The notes under the pieces are model-generated. The model saw only the letters and a list, made by a program, of their open reading frames with translations. It was not told the origin of the DNA and did not search any database. Positions 21,184 through 30,475 of a stretch of 64,000 bases of DNA are shown here, piece by piece. Made by a program: the position numbers and the translations under genes. Positions within the stretch are counted from its first letter, which is position 1. Each line of letters opens with the position of its first letter. This stretch comes from Armatimonadetes bacterium CG06_land_8_20_14_3_00_66_21 (GTDB taxonomy: Bacteria > Armatimonadota > Abditibacteriia > CG2-30-66-41): assembly GCA_002779825.1 (NCBI GenBank), contig PEVN01000512.1, positions 1 through 64,000 of the forward strand. Reading direction: 5' to 3'.

Positions 21184-21266
21184 CTTGTCTCACTCACGCT
21201 CATGGTCGGCGCCCCGCTGGGCGCAGGTCTCCCGACGCTGCTCAGCAGGGCAGCCGGGCGGCACTG

Positions 21267-22451
21267 CTAATCTGGAAGCGCCAACTCGAGATCCATCTCC
21301 GAAACTTGCGGTCGCTGGGACAGTGAACGCACAACAACCAGCACGAACACGCCAAGGAACACCAGCCCGCTGGACAGCGCCAACGGGTGCAGCCCCGCCA
21401 GTCGCTCAGTCGTGAATGAGGGCACAATCATGATCCATCGCTCAAGGCCCATCGCGCAGACGACGAGGAGCGCCGGCCAGCGCACGTAGTTGGGGTTGGC
21501 TTTCTGGCTGGGCACCTGCAGGAGCGCAAACGGCCCGAGGTAGGCACCGAACAGAACCGCCCAGGCCACGCCGCGCCAGGGATACTGGTACAGCCGCGGG
21601 ATCAGGTGACTGGTCTCCTCCGGCAGATTGCCGTACCAGATCGTCAGGAACTGAGCGAAGAACAGCCCGGTGGTGAAGATGCCAAACCCCAGCAGAATGT
21701 TCGCCATATCCTGGAACTGCCGCGGGCCCAAGTGCGCCTCCAGCCCCAGCGGCTCGCGAACCAGAGCGGCGACCAAGATCATCGCCGCCATGGCCATGTA
21801 GAGCGTGCTGACGAAGAAGTAGGCCCCGTACAGCGTGCTGTACCAGCGCGGGTCCAAAGACATCATCAAGTCGAAGCCGAAGAGGCTGTACGTGAGGGCG
21901 TAGGCCACCGCGAGCATGATCGCCAGCACATTCAGCCGGTGATGATGCGCGGGCTTCGCCGACTCCGGGAGAGACTCCGCCTTGCGGTACGCGCCGACGA
22001 AGGCCGCGCTGGCCAGGGCGATCAGTACAAGCGCAGCCAGGTTCCGACCGAAGAAGAACGGCTCGTTCAACCACCACGCCTTCTCGGGAAGCGGGTGCCC
22101 AACCCAAGTCAGCCAATGGGCCCGGCCAGTCCACAGCAGCAGGAATACGGGAATGGAGAACGCGAGGAACCCCAGCGAGGAACGACCGATACGGTTCGGT
22201 CCTGCCGCCCAGGAGGCCTGCGCCGTCCGAAACGCCGCGCTCCAGACGAGCATGCCTTGAGCTAGCCCCATCCAGAAGAGAAAGTTGAGCAGCAGAATCC
22301 ACCAAGTCTCGTCGTGCACGCTGCTGGCCAGACCTATCCCGGTCCCGATGGAGCCCAACAGGATGGCTCCGCCGGCAGCGGGCGTCAACCACCCGGGCAG
22401 AGCCGAAGCACGATTGCCGTCAGTCTGGGTCCAAGCCACGATCCAGGTCAA
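21267..22451 (-). CDS. actF: Alternative complex III subunit ActF
   Basis: Polytopic protein with LFGFDLMMSLDPRWYSTLYGAYFFVS and WYGNLPEETSHLIPR; TTG start uncertain. Confidence 0.8.
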   Translation of the reverse strand: MTWIVAWTQTDGNRASALPGWLTPAAGGAILLGSIGTGIGLASSVHDETWWILLLNFLFWMGLAQGMLVWSAAFRTAQASWAAGPNRIGRSSLGFLAFSIPVFLLLWTGRAHWLTWVGHPLPEKAWWLNEPFFFGRNLAALVLIALASAAFVGAYRKAESLPESAKPAHHHRLNVLAIMLAVAYALTYSLFGFDLMMSLDPRWYSTLYGAYFFVSTLYMAMAAMILVAALVREPLGLEAHLGPRQFQDMANILLGFGIFTTGLFFAQFLTIWYGNLPEETSHLIPRLYQYPWRGVAWAVLFGAYLGPFALLQVPSQKANPNYVRWPALLVVCAMGLERWIMIVPSFTTERLAGLHPLALSSGLVFLGVFVLVVVRSLSQRPQVSEMDLELALPD

Positions 22452-22591
22452 ATCCCCATGTCAGGTGTAGTACAATGGCTGGACGGTCCTCGGCGGAAGC
22501 GTGTCCGGCACACCAACACAAAGCATGACGCACCTTCCCCGGTTTGGCAAACCCCGGCACCACTTCGGCGCGAAACAGGAGGCAGGAAACC

Positions 22592-24103
22592 ATGGCAGAG
22601 CTCTCCCCCCAAGCATGGCGTTGCACCGTCTGCGGGTACATTCACCGCGGCCCCGAGCCGCCGGACGAGTGCCCCGTGTGCGGCGCGACCCGACAAGAGT
22701 TCGAGCCATTCGTCGAGGAGACGGCGGCGCCAGTGGTGAAGGAAGCAACCACGTGGCGCTGCCTCGTCTGTAACCACCTCCACAAGGGCGCCGAGCCTCC
22801 AAGCGAGTGCCCAGTGTGCGGCGCCTCCAAGGACCGTTTTGAGTCGCTCGCCGACGAAGCGGGACCGGCGTCACTGGCCGAACAGGGAGACGGCATCGTC
22901 GTCGTCGGCGGCGGGATAGCCGGCGTGTCGGCCGTCGAGGCGATCCGGGCGGCCTCCCCTACTGTCCCGGTCACGCTGGTCTCCAAGGAACCTGACCTCC
23001 CCTACCACCGCCTCAACTTGACTCGCTTCGTAGCCGGCGAGATCCAGGACGCCTCGTCGCTGGCACTCCACCCAGCCTGTTGGTACAAGGAGAACAACAT
23101 CGAGCTTCTGCTCGGCCAGGAAGTCGCAGCGCTCGCGCCTGACCGCCTCGAACTGGAGCTACGCAGCGGCGAAACGCTCCGCTACAGCAAGCTGATTCTG
23201 ACCGCCGGCTCGCACCCGTTCATGCTGCCGATCCCCGGAGTGAAGAAGGAAGGCGTCACCGCCTTCCGCACCTTGAGCGAGGCGCAGTACATCCTGGAGG
23301 AAATCGCCAAGGGCGCCAAGTGCGTGTGCATCGGTGGCGGCATCCTTGGCCTGGAGTCGGCGGCCGGGCTCGCCCGGCGCGGTGCCGACGTCACCATTCT
23401 CGAAGGCTTCGATTGGCTGCTGCCTCGTCAGCTCAACCCCCGCGGCGGGCAGATCCTGGCGGGATTCGTTCGGCAGCTCGGAATCGAGGTGCGCCTGGGC
23501 GCTCTCACAAAGGAAATCCTCGGCGACGAACGGGCGCGCAGCGTCCAATTGGAGGACGGTACCCAACTCGATGCCGACTTGGTCGTCGTGGCAGTAGGCA
23601 TCCGGACCAACAGCTTCCTGGCTCGGCGCGCCGGCCTCGACGTGAATAACGGCGTCCTGGTCGACGACAGACTGACCACCTCCTCGCCCGACATCCTCGC
23701 CGCCGGAGACGTTGCCGAGCACCGCGGCGTGGTCGCAGGACTGTGGGGCCCCGCGCAGTACCAGGGCACCATCGCCGGTATGAACGCCGTGGGCAAAGGC
23801 GCCGACTACGGGGGCATCCCGCAGGCCACCACCATGAAAGTCGTTGGCTTCCCGCTGTTCAGCGTCGGCGAGGTGAAGGCCGAGGACGCCAGCTACCGTG
23901 ACCTAGACCACGAAGGCGAGGGCACGTACTGCCGATTCCTGTTCCGCGACAACCGCTTGGCGGGCGCCATCCTGCTGGGCGACACCTCGCTGGCGGCTCC
24001 GGCGAAGAAGGCGGTGGAAGCGCGCACGGATCTCTCCGGGCTGCTGGCAAAGCGCCCCTCGGCACCCAATGTCGCCGAGCACCTGGCAGCCCTGGCCGGA
24101 TAG
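22592..24103 (+). CDS. FAD-dependent pyridine nucleotide-disulfide oxidoreductase with two N-terminal rubredoxin-like domains
   Basis: CTVCGYIHRGPEPPDECPVCGA and CLVCNHLHKGAEPPSECPVCGA, then IVVVGGGIAGVSAVEAI and ILAAGDVAEHRG; ATG after cagga/aggaaa. Confidence 0.88.
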   Translation: MAELSPQAWRCTVCGYIHRGPEPPDECPVCGATRQEFEPFVEETAAPVVKEATTWRCLVCNHLHKGAEPPSECPVCGASKDRFESLADEAGPASLAEQGDGIVVVGGGIAGVSAVEAIRAASPTVPVTLVSKEPDLPYHRLNLTRFVAGEIQDASSLALHPACWYKENNIELLLGQEVAALAPDRLELELRSGETLRYSKLILTAGSHPFMLPIPGVKKEGVTAFRTLSEAQYILEEIAKGAKCVCIGGGILGLESAAGLARRGADVTILEGFDWLLPRQLNPRGGQILAGFVRQLGIEVRLGALTKEILGDERARSVQLEDGTQLDADLVVVAVGIRTNSFLARRAGLDVNNGVLVDDRLTTSSPDILAAGDVAEHRGVVAGLWGPAQYQGTIAGMNAVGKGADYGGIPQATTMKVVGFPLFSVGEVKAEDASYRDLDHEGEGTYCRFLFRDNRLAGAILLGDTSLAAPAKKAVEARTDLSGLLAKRPSAPNVAEHLAALAG

Positions 24104-24152
24104 GAATTGCGCAGCCGCCCGTCTCCACCGAGCGGCTCTATGGCAAGCGGGA

Positions 24153-24320
24153 CTACTCCTCGAGGGGCTCGAAGGCGTCCTTGCCCATTCCGCACTCCGG
24201 GCACTCCCACGTCTCGGGAACCTCTCCCCACGGGGTCCCCGGCTCGACGCCCTCGTCGGGGTCGCCGAGGTCGGGGTCGTATACGTAGTCACATGCCGTG
24301 CAAGCCCATTTCTGCATCAT
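24153..24320 (-). CDS. Rubredoxin (55 aa)
   Basis: Reverse-strand [55 protein letters not shown]; below the ORF-track size cutoff. Confidence 0.92.
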   Translation of the reverse strand: MMQKWACTACDYVYDPDLGDPDEGVEPGTPWGEVPETWECPECGMGKDAFEPLEE

Positions 24321-24504
24321 CACTGCATCGCTCCTTATCGCGGTACACCGCCGGTCACAGAGTGCCCACGGCGCCTCGGCAGTTGCACCGGGGAATCCCG
24401 GCGCACGCTGCCGATCGGTCAGGAGAGTGTACCAAGCTCTGCGGCACCCGGGAAGACCCGGACAGCGATCGTCCCAGGGAAACGCCTCCGCTGGCCGCTC
24501 ACGC

Positions 24505-26085
24505 CTATCGCTGGGAGCGCCTCGTTACGTGCCACGCGCGGCCGTCGGCAGCGAGCATGTCGTCTGCTTCCTGCGGCCCCCAGGCACCGGCGGGGTAGGC
24601 CGGCAGCTTCGGTGCCCGCTGGTGGTTGCAGGCGTCGAGAATCGGATCGAGGAACGCCCAGGCGGCCTCCACCTCGTCGCTACGGGTGAACAGGGTAGAC
24701 TCCCCGAGGGCGGCGTCCAGAAGCAGTCGCTCGTAGGCTTCCGGTGGCTCTCTGCCGAAGGACTCGGCGTAGCTGAAGTCCATCTTCAGCGGGCGGATCT
24801 GCAACTGGCTGCCGGGGACCTTCACCTGGAACTCAAGCGAGATGCCCTCATCGGGCTGAATTCGCAGGGCGAGGACGTTCTGCTGGAGCGGCGCTGTCTC
24901 ACCGGTGTTGAAGAGCACGCGCGGGACCGGCTTGAAGTGGACCCCGATCTCCGTCAGCCGCTCGGGCAGGCGCTTGCCGGTGCGGAGATAGAACGGGACG
25001 CCTTCCCAGCGCCAGTTGTCGACCCACACGCGAAGGGCGGCATAGGTCTCGGTGTGCGAGTCCGCCGCTACGCCTGTCTCTTCGTGGTACCCCAGCAATT
25101 CCTGCCACCTGTGCACGCCCCGCGCGTATTGGGCACGCACGACGTCTTCGCCGAAGCACACGGCGGGGAGCGGCCGAAGCGCCTTGAGGACCTTCACCTT
25201 CTCGTCGCGCACGGAGTTGGCGTCCATCGAACTCGGCGGCTCCATGGCGACCAGGCAGAGCAGGTGCATCAGGTGGTTCTGCACCATGTCGCGGAGCGCG
25301 CCGCTCTGCTCGTAGTAGCCGCCGCGCGCCTCGACGCCGACGGTCTCGCTCACCGTGAGCTGCACGTGATCCACGTACTTGTGGTTCCACAAGGGCTCGA
25401 AGAGGCTGTTGGCAAAGCGGAGGACGAGGATGTTCTGGACCGTCTCTTTGCCCAGGTAGTGGTCGATGCGATAGATCTGGTCCTCGGCAAGGAACTGCTG
25501 GAGCCGGTGGTTCAGGGCACGCGCCGAGGAGAGGTCGCGGCCGAAGGGCTTCTCCAGGACTACGCGGGACCAAGTACCGGCCGCGGACGCGGTGACCAGG
25601 CCGCTGGCGTGGAGTTGTTCGACGACGGGCTCGAAGCAGACCGGGGGAGTCGAGAGGTAGAACAGGCAGTTGCCGAGCTTGCCGGATGGCTCGACGGATT
25701 CGGTCAGTCGCTGACGTAGCGCTTCGTAGCCGGCCGGGTCCTCGTAGTCGCCCCGGTGGTAGGAGATCCGCGCGGCAAACGCCTGCCACGACTCGTCATC
25801 CACAGGCTGGACGCGGCAGGACTGCGCCACCCCCTTGCGCAACTCCTCGCGGAAGACAGCGTCGGTCTTCTCGGTGCGCGCAAACCCAATGATGGAGAAG
25901 GTGTCGGGCAGCCGCCCTTCCCGGAACAGGCAGTAAACCGCCGGCACCAGCTTGCGCCGAGTCAGGTCACCGGAGGCGCCGAAGATGACCAGTGCAAACG
26001 GGTCGGGCAGCTTCCGCCGGGGCGCGTCACTTGCAGTGACGGAGTCGACCGCGGACGTTGTCCAGGGGGAGGGCTGCGTGCTCAC
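24505..26085 (-). CDS. zwf: Glucose-6-phosphate 1-dehydrogenase
   Basis: [64 protein letters not shown] start overlapping rubrerythrin stop. Confidence 0.92.
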   Translation of the reverse strand: MSTQPSPWTTSAVDSVTASDAPRRKLPDPFALVIFGASGDLTRRKLVPAVYCLFREGRLPDTFSIIGFARTEKTDAVFREELRKGVAQSCRVQPVDDESWQAFAARISYHRGDYEDPAGYEALRQRLTESVEPSGKLGNCLFYLSTPPVCFEPVVEQLHASGLVTASAAGTWSRVVLEKPFGRDLSSARALNHRLQQFLAEDQIYRIDHYLGKETVQNILVLRFANSLFEPLWNHKYVDHVQLTVSETVGVEARGGYYEQSGALRDMVQNHLMHLLCLVAMEPPSSMDANSVRDEKVKVLKALRPLPAVCFGEDVVRAQYARGVHRWQELLGYHEETGVAADSHTETYAALRVWVDNWRWEGVPFYLRTGKRLPERLTEIGVHFKPVPRVLFNTGETAPLQQNVLALRIQPDEGISLEFQVKVPGSQLQIRPLKMDFSYAESFGREPPEAYERLLLDAALGESTLFTRSDEVEAAWAFLDPILDACNHQRAPKLPAYPAGAWGPQEADDMLAADGRAWHVTRRSQR

Positions 26086-26634
26086 GACGCGTATTCCACA
26101 AACCGCTCTCTCTTCACTGCGCAGAGCGGGCACTTCTCCGGCGCTTCGCCCTCGATCGTCCATCCGCAGTGGTCGCAGACGTAGACCGGACCCAACTCAA
26201 CGTCTTGACCGAGAGCCACGGCTTCCTTCGCGCGCCGGTAGAGCATGGCGTGGGCTTTCTCGGTCTCGTGGGCGTAGGTGAAGCTCTTGACGGCATCCTG
26301 CTCGCCCTGCAGGTGCGCCACCTCCAAGAACGCGGGGTACATCTCGCTGACCTCGTACGCCTCGCCGGCCAGGGCATTGGCGAGGTTGGCCGCTGTTGTC
26401 CCGAGGCCGAAGCCCCCTCCCGCGGTCACCGAGAACGCCCCGGCGTCCTCCTTCAGTCGCTTGAAGTGCTTCGAGGCATGGACTTCCTCGGCAAAGGAGA
26501 CTGCGGCGAACAAGCGAGCCACATTGGCGAACCCGTCCTGTTGAGCCCGCTTGGCCCAGAGCTTGTAGCGCACGTGCGCCATCGACTCTCCCCCGAACGC
26601 AGTTCGCAGATTCTCGGCTGTCATCGCGTGCATG
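26082..26634 (-). CDS. Rubrerythrin
   Basis: FAEEVHASKHF, AHETEKAHAMLYRRA, YVCDHCGWTIEGEAPEKCPLC; ATG preceded by GGGAGG. Confidence 0.9.
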
Positions 26635-26689
26635 TCGGCTGCCTCCCACAGGACGGTGTCCTGCCCCACCTATAAACCTGCCCAAAAGA

Positions 26690-26729
26690 AAGAGCAGGGG
26701 AATCCGCCAAACCGGCCTCCCCTGCTCTT
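26690..26729 (-). terminator. Rho-independent terminator for ferredoxin gene
   Basis: 12-bp stem aagagcagggga/tcccctgctctt, followed on the minus strand by TTTCTTTTGGG. Confidence 0.8.
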
Positions 26730-26754
26730 GGTCTGCAACGGAAGACGAGGACAA

Positions 26755-26943
26755 CTACTCCTCGATGGTGATGCACTCGACAGGGCACTCGTCGGCCGCT
26801 TCCTTTGCGGCTTCTTCGGCATCCTCGGGAATTGAGGCGCCGATCACTTCCGTCACATCATCGCCAAGCTTGAACACTTCCGGGCAGATCTCCTCGCACA
26901 CGCCACATGCTGTGCACTCGTCTGCGTCAATAATCGCTTTCAT
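26755..26943 (-). CDS. 4Fe-4S ferredoxin
   Basis: DADECTACGVCEEICPEVF...ADECPVECITIEE. Confidence 0.92.
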   Translation of the reverse strand: MKAIIDADECTACGVCEEICPEVFKLGDDVTEVIGASIPEDAEEAAKEAADECPVECITIEE

Positions 26944-26997
26944 GCTCCGCCTCCTTTCGTCCGAAACTCGAACTGCTCGCCGCTCCGTGAAGCTGGC

Positions 26998-27519
26998 CTA
27001 AGCTGCTTCCAGACTGAACTCACGGAAGTCGAACCAGTAGCCGGTACCTGTAACGGCGTCGATTTCGGCCTGGACAATGGTCCGGTGTCCTTCCTCGATC
27101 TGGACAAACCGAGCGAACAGACCCTTGGCGTCTCCGCTCAGGTGCTCCACGACGCTCTTGTAGAAGTCGCTGGTCCGCGTTTCAACGTCCAGAGCCTTTG
27201 CCAGTATGTCCAGCTCTGCTTCGGCGCTGATCGCACGATCCTGGTTAGCCATCTCGGCCCGGAGCTTCTCGACGCCCCGCCGAATGGTCTCTTCCGAGGG
27301 GATGGCGGTATGCAAGTTTTCTGCCGTGATCCGCCCGTTTTGCTGCCACTGCAAGAGCGCCCGTTCCAGGTAGCCGACGTGCCCCCGCTCCTCGTCAGCG
27401 AGGACTTCGAGCACCTGCTTCCCGCGCGAATCGGCCGTCGAGGCCACTGCCTCGGCGTAGACAGTGACGACGTGGTTCTCGTACTCCAGCGCGGTCTTGA
27501 TGGCTTCCTCAATGGTCAT
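26998..27519 (-). CDS. Ferritin-like / rubrerythrin-type diiron protein
   Basis: MTIEEAIKTALEYENHVVTVYAEA...ADEERGHVGYL...QIEEGHRTIVQAEID. Confidence 0.75.
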   Translation of the reverse strand: MTIEEAIKTALEYENHVVTVYAEAVASTADSRGKQVLEVLADEERGHVGYLERALLQWQQNGRITAENLHTAIPSEETIRRGVEKLRAEMANQDRAISAEAELDILAKALDVETRTSDFYKSVVEHLSGDAKGLFARFVQIEEGHRTIVQAEIDAVTGTGYWFDFREFSLEAA

Positions 27520-27767
27520 GGTCAAGGCTCCGTGTTCGGGAAGATGGGGTTCCGACTCTGGGTGCCAACTCAGGGCGTCCAGCGCTGCTCCCGTTGCCGC
27601 TTCGGCGGGCGTTCGTGCATTATGCACGGACAGGCCGGGGAGGTCAATACTCGGCGCCGGCTTTGTGGGGCCGGCACGCCGCCGCGGCTGCGGGCCGCCG
27701 GCCTCAACACAGGCGCGCCTCAGGACGACCGGGCAGTCCCGAGGCGCGTCGTCGAGGGGCAGTTCTG

Positions 27768-28280
27768 TCAGGCAGCGGCCACCGGCGGGACGAAGACGCG
27801 CGCGGCAAGCTCGCGGTCGATCATGAAGAGCCCGCCCGGGAAACCCTCCATGAGCTTCAGTTCCTGCACGATCTTGTCGGCGTTCTGCTCTTCCTCCACC
27901 TGCTCGCCGACAAACCACTGGAGGAAGCTGTCACTCGCATGGTCCTTCAACTCGCGGGCAACCGTGACCAGGTTGTTGATAAGCCCTGTCACCTTCGTCT
28001 CGTGCTCGTAGGTGTCCTGGAAGACTTCCAGTGGCGAAGTCCACTCGGCCTTCGGCTCGTCGATGGCGGCCAACACGACGCGGCCTCGCCGTTCGTTGAC
28101 GAAGTCGTACATCTTCATCGCGTGGAAGTTCTCTTCCTGAACCTGGACGCGCATCCAGTTGGCGAAGCCGGCCAGGTTGATGGACTCGAAGTGCGCAGCC
28201 ATCGACAGGTAGAGATACGACGAGTATAGCTCCGCGTTGATCTGGTCATTGAACGCGTCTTGCATCTTGGGGTCGAGCAT
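27768..28280 (-). CDS. ftnA: Ferritin
   Basis: NDQINAELYSSYLYLSMAAHFES, GFANWMRVQVQEENFHAMKMYDFV, FLQWFVGEQVEEEQNADKI. Confidence 0.9.
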   Translation of the reverse strand: MLDPKMQDAFNDQINAELYSSYLYLSMAAHFESINLAGFANWMRVQVQEENFHAMKMYDFVNERRGRVVLAAIDEPKAEWTSPLEVFQDTYEHETKVTGLINNLVTVARELKDHASDSFLQWFVGEQVEEEQNADKIVQELKLMEGFPGGLFMIDRELAARVFVPPVAAA

Positions 28281-28344
28281 CTGTCTGTCTCCTCTTGGGG
28301 GTCTGTGTCCCGGCGCGCGGAGAGCAGTCCTCCGCCCGGGGAGG

Positions 28345-28797
28345 TCAGTTCTCTCTCAGTACCCGGTCGTCGTACTCAATCTCGAACCGGAGCTTGTGTT
28401 TTGCCTCTTCCTGGGCAAGGGCTTCGAAGGTGCCCCGGAGGTCGGCGTTGTCGGTCGTGCCCGCGATATCGGAATAGAGCCGGAACGCAGCCTTCTCCGC
28501 CTTCATCGCGACGATGAGCGCGTCCTGGTATTCCATCTCGGGGGTCGGCTCCACGTCGATCAGGTAGTCGCCGATCTTCAGGTCGGTGACCTTAGCCGCG
28601 GCGGGCAGCAGGAACTTGCCTTCCTTGACGCCCAGCAGCTTGTGCTTGTGACCGACCTCTTCCTGGGCGAAGCTCTCGAATACCTGCTTCATCCAGGGCT
28701 TGTCCATCTTCCCGGCCAACTCGGTGTAGAACATTGCCGCTTTCTCTTCCTCGCCGATGGCGAAATCGAGAACTCCCTCAACTGAATCGAATGCCAT
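28345..28797 (-). CDS. Ferritin-like/rubrerythrin family protein
   Basis: IGEEEKAAMFYTELA...FAQEEVGHKHKLLGVKEG...LAQEEAKHKLRFEIEYD. Confidence 0.8.
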   Translation of the reverse strand: MAFDSVEGVLDFAIGEEEKAAMFYTELAGKMDKPWMKQVFESFAQEEVGHKHKLLGVKEGKFLLPAAAKVTDLKIGDYLIDVEPTPEMEYQDALIVAMKAEKAAFRLYSDIAGTTDNADLRGTFEALAQEEAKHKLRFEIEYDDRVLREN

Positions 28798-28894
28798 AGG
28801 TGCCTCCGGTGTTCCTGTGGATGGATTGGGTCCCGGACCTCGGGGTCCCGAACGGAACGTGCTTAATTGTAGCGCAGGCGCTTGGTGGGCGTGC

Positions 28895-29566
28895 TCACGA
28901 GCCGCTATGCGAGACGACGATCCCGCCGACCGTCGTCTCCACCACCTGTCCGCGGTCTGGGTCGTACAGCCTCACGGGCGACTCATCCGCCGCCAACCGC
29001 GCCGTCTCCGCCGCGGTCGGCGGCTCACTTAGCTGGCTCAGCGCAGCAAACGCGAACGCTCGCGTCGCCGGGTCAGGGTCGTGGAGAGATTGTCGGAGCG
29101 GCTCCACGTAGGGGAGCATCACTTCGCGGTCCGCCGACGCCAGGGCGGCCATGGCCTGGTGCACACCGCGACGGAAGTAGTCCTCCTCGCAGAAGGCGGC
29201 CACAACGGTGGCGTATTCCCCCAGCAGAGCGGGCACCCGCACTAAGATCTCCGCGATCGCTTCGGGCGCATGCTTCACGTTTGCACCCGACTCCTCGTTC
29301 ATCGCCCACAGCAGTCGACGGATCTGCTCGCGGACCGCCTCCAGGTCAGTCTCCGCCGCGCTGGCGCAGACTCGGGCAAGTCCTTCCATGGCTCGGCAGC
29401 GCAGCAACTCATCGGCCTCGACCAACAACGAACTCAAGACGCCGACAAGCCGCTGATCGGCCCGCGCAGCGGCAACGAGCCTCTCCAAGTCGCGAGCTTC
29501 GAGCAACTCACGGACGAGTGCCTTTCGCTCCGCCCTGGAGGACCGTTGCTTGCTGCGAGGCTGCAC
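28895..29566 (-). CDS. HEAT-repeat-like protein
   Basis: Helical-repeat segments (LLRCRAMEGLARVC, RRGVHQAMAALA, TRAFAFAALSQL). Confidence 0.6.
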   Translation of the reverse strand: MQPRSKQRSSRAERKALVRELLEARDLERLVAAARADQRLVGVLSSLLVEADELLRCRAMEGLARVCASAAETDLEAVREQIRRLLWAMNEESGANVKHAPEAIAEILVRVPALLGEYATVVAAFCEEDYFRRGVHQAMAALASADREVMLPYVEPLRQSLHDPDPATRAFAFAALSQLSEPPTAAETARLAADESPVRLYDPDRGQVVETTVGGIVVSHSGS

Positions 29567-29582
29567 GTGTCTGCCAGAACCT

Positions 29583-29957
29583 CTATGCCTTCCAGAGGCC
29601 GTGAAGGTTGCAGTAGGCCCGCGCCGAGACTTCCTCTGCTTTGAGGCAGAAGCAAGCCTTTGGGGCGTCGCCCGGCTTGAGGTACTTCGTGGCGGTCTTG
29701 CCGTCGGCGATGACCTCGATCAGCTCGATGTAGTGGTCGTCTGCCATGGGGTGTTCAACGCTGCCGACGGTCACGCATACGCCCGACTCGGTCTTGGCGA
29801 TGACCGGGACATGCTTCTCTTGAGCAGCGTCGGTGGTGTTCTCGGTCACCGCTGCCATGGGCTGATTGCAGCAGACCAGAGTGCCGAGCCCCTCGTGCGT
29901 CAGCTCCACCATATGCCCGCATAGCCCGCATTTGAATACTGTCAATTTTGCCGCCAT
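29583..29957 (-). CDS. dfx: Desulfoferrodoxin (superoxide reductase)
   Basis: [70 protein letters not shown]. Confidence 0.93.
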   Translation of the reverse strand: MAAKLTVFKCGLCGHMVELTHEGLGTLVCCNQPMAAVTENTTDAAQEKHVPVIAKTESGVCVTVGSVEHPMADDHYIELIEVIADGKTATKYLKPGDAPKACFCLKAEEVSARAYCNLHGLWKA

Positions 29958-30200
29958 CTGTTCCTACCTCCTGAGTTTGGGCCTTGCCGATTGTGCGCAG
30001 TGCCGCCCGCCGCAGCTCCCGACGCGGCGCGGACGCGTCCTGCTCGGAGCGTGCCAAGCGTTGAGAACGCACGCAGCGCTGAACTGGCGCACCGACGCAA
30101 TTCATCCGGCTACTGGTGGATAGTATGACCTGCCCGGCACCATGGCGAAAGGCCACCGGAACCGGTCGGAGAGCGCAACGACGAGCGGGCGAACCGATGA

Positions 30201-30416
30201 TCGGGAAGGAACGCCGCTGCTCCGGTGCGAACTCGTGCTCCTCTCGACCTCGTCGAGGCGCTGGACACCGGCCGGGAGACCAGCGGCGACCTCAACCTCG
30301 CCCGCCGGAGCTTCGAGAGGATCATGGGTATAATCGACTCTCACCGTCGAGGCGGCGCGCGGGCATCGCTGCCGCTCGAACACCGATCCCTCTGCGTCGG
30401 CCGCCCCGACCGGTAG
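30201..30416 (+). pseudogene. Probable remnant of a Gfo/Idh/MocA oxidoreductase C-terminus
   Basis: LDLVEALDTGRETSGDLNLARRSFERIMGIIDSHRRGGARASLPLEHRSL resembles Gfo/Idh/MocA C-terminal ends; in-frame stop just upstream, no N-terminal domain. Confidence 0.5.
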
Positions 30417-30432
30417 CAACGTGCGGAATGCC

Positions 30433-30460
30433 ACTCACCACTCACCACTCACCACTCACC
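30433..30460. repeat. Perfect 7-bp tandem repeat (ACTCACC)x4
   Basis: Read directly; abuts aaggag of the gene starting at 30476. Confidence 0.95.
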
Positions 30461-30475
30461 AAGGAGAAATCACCT

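Noticed and set aside
27614-27628. Palindrome cgtgcat-t-atgcacg upstream of a ferritin-like gene
   Set aside because: Could be an operator, but a single 15-bp palindrome is not enough to call a regulator site; does not match a Fur/PerR box well.
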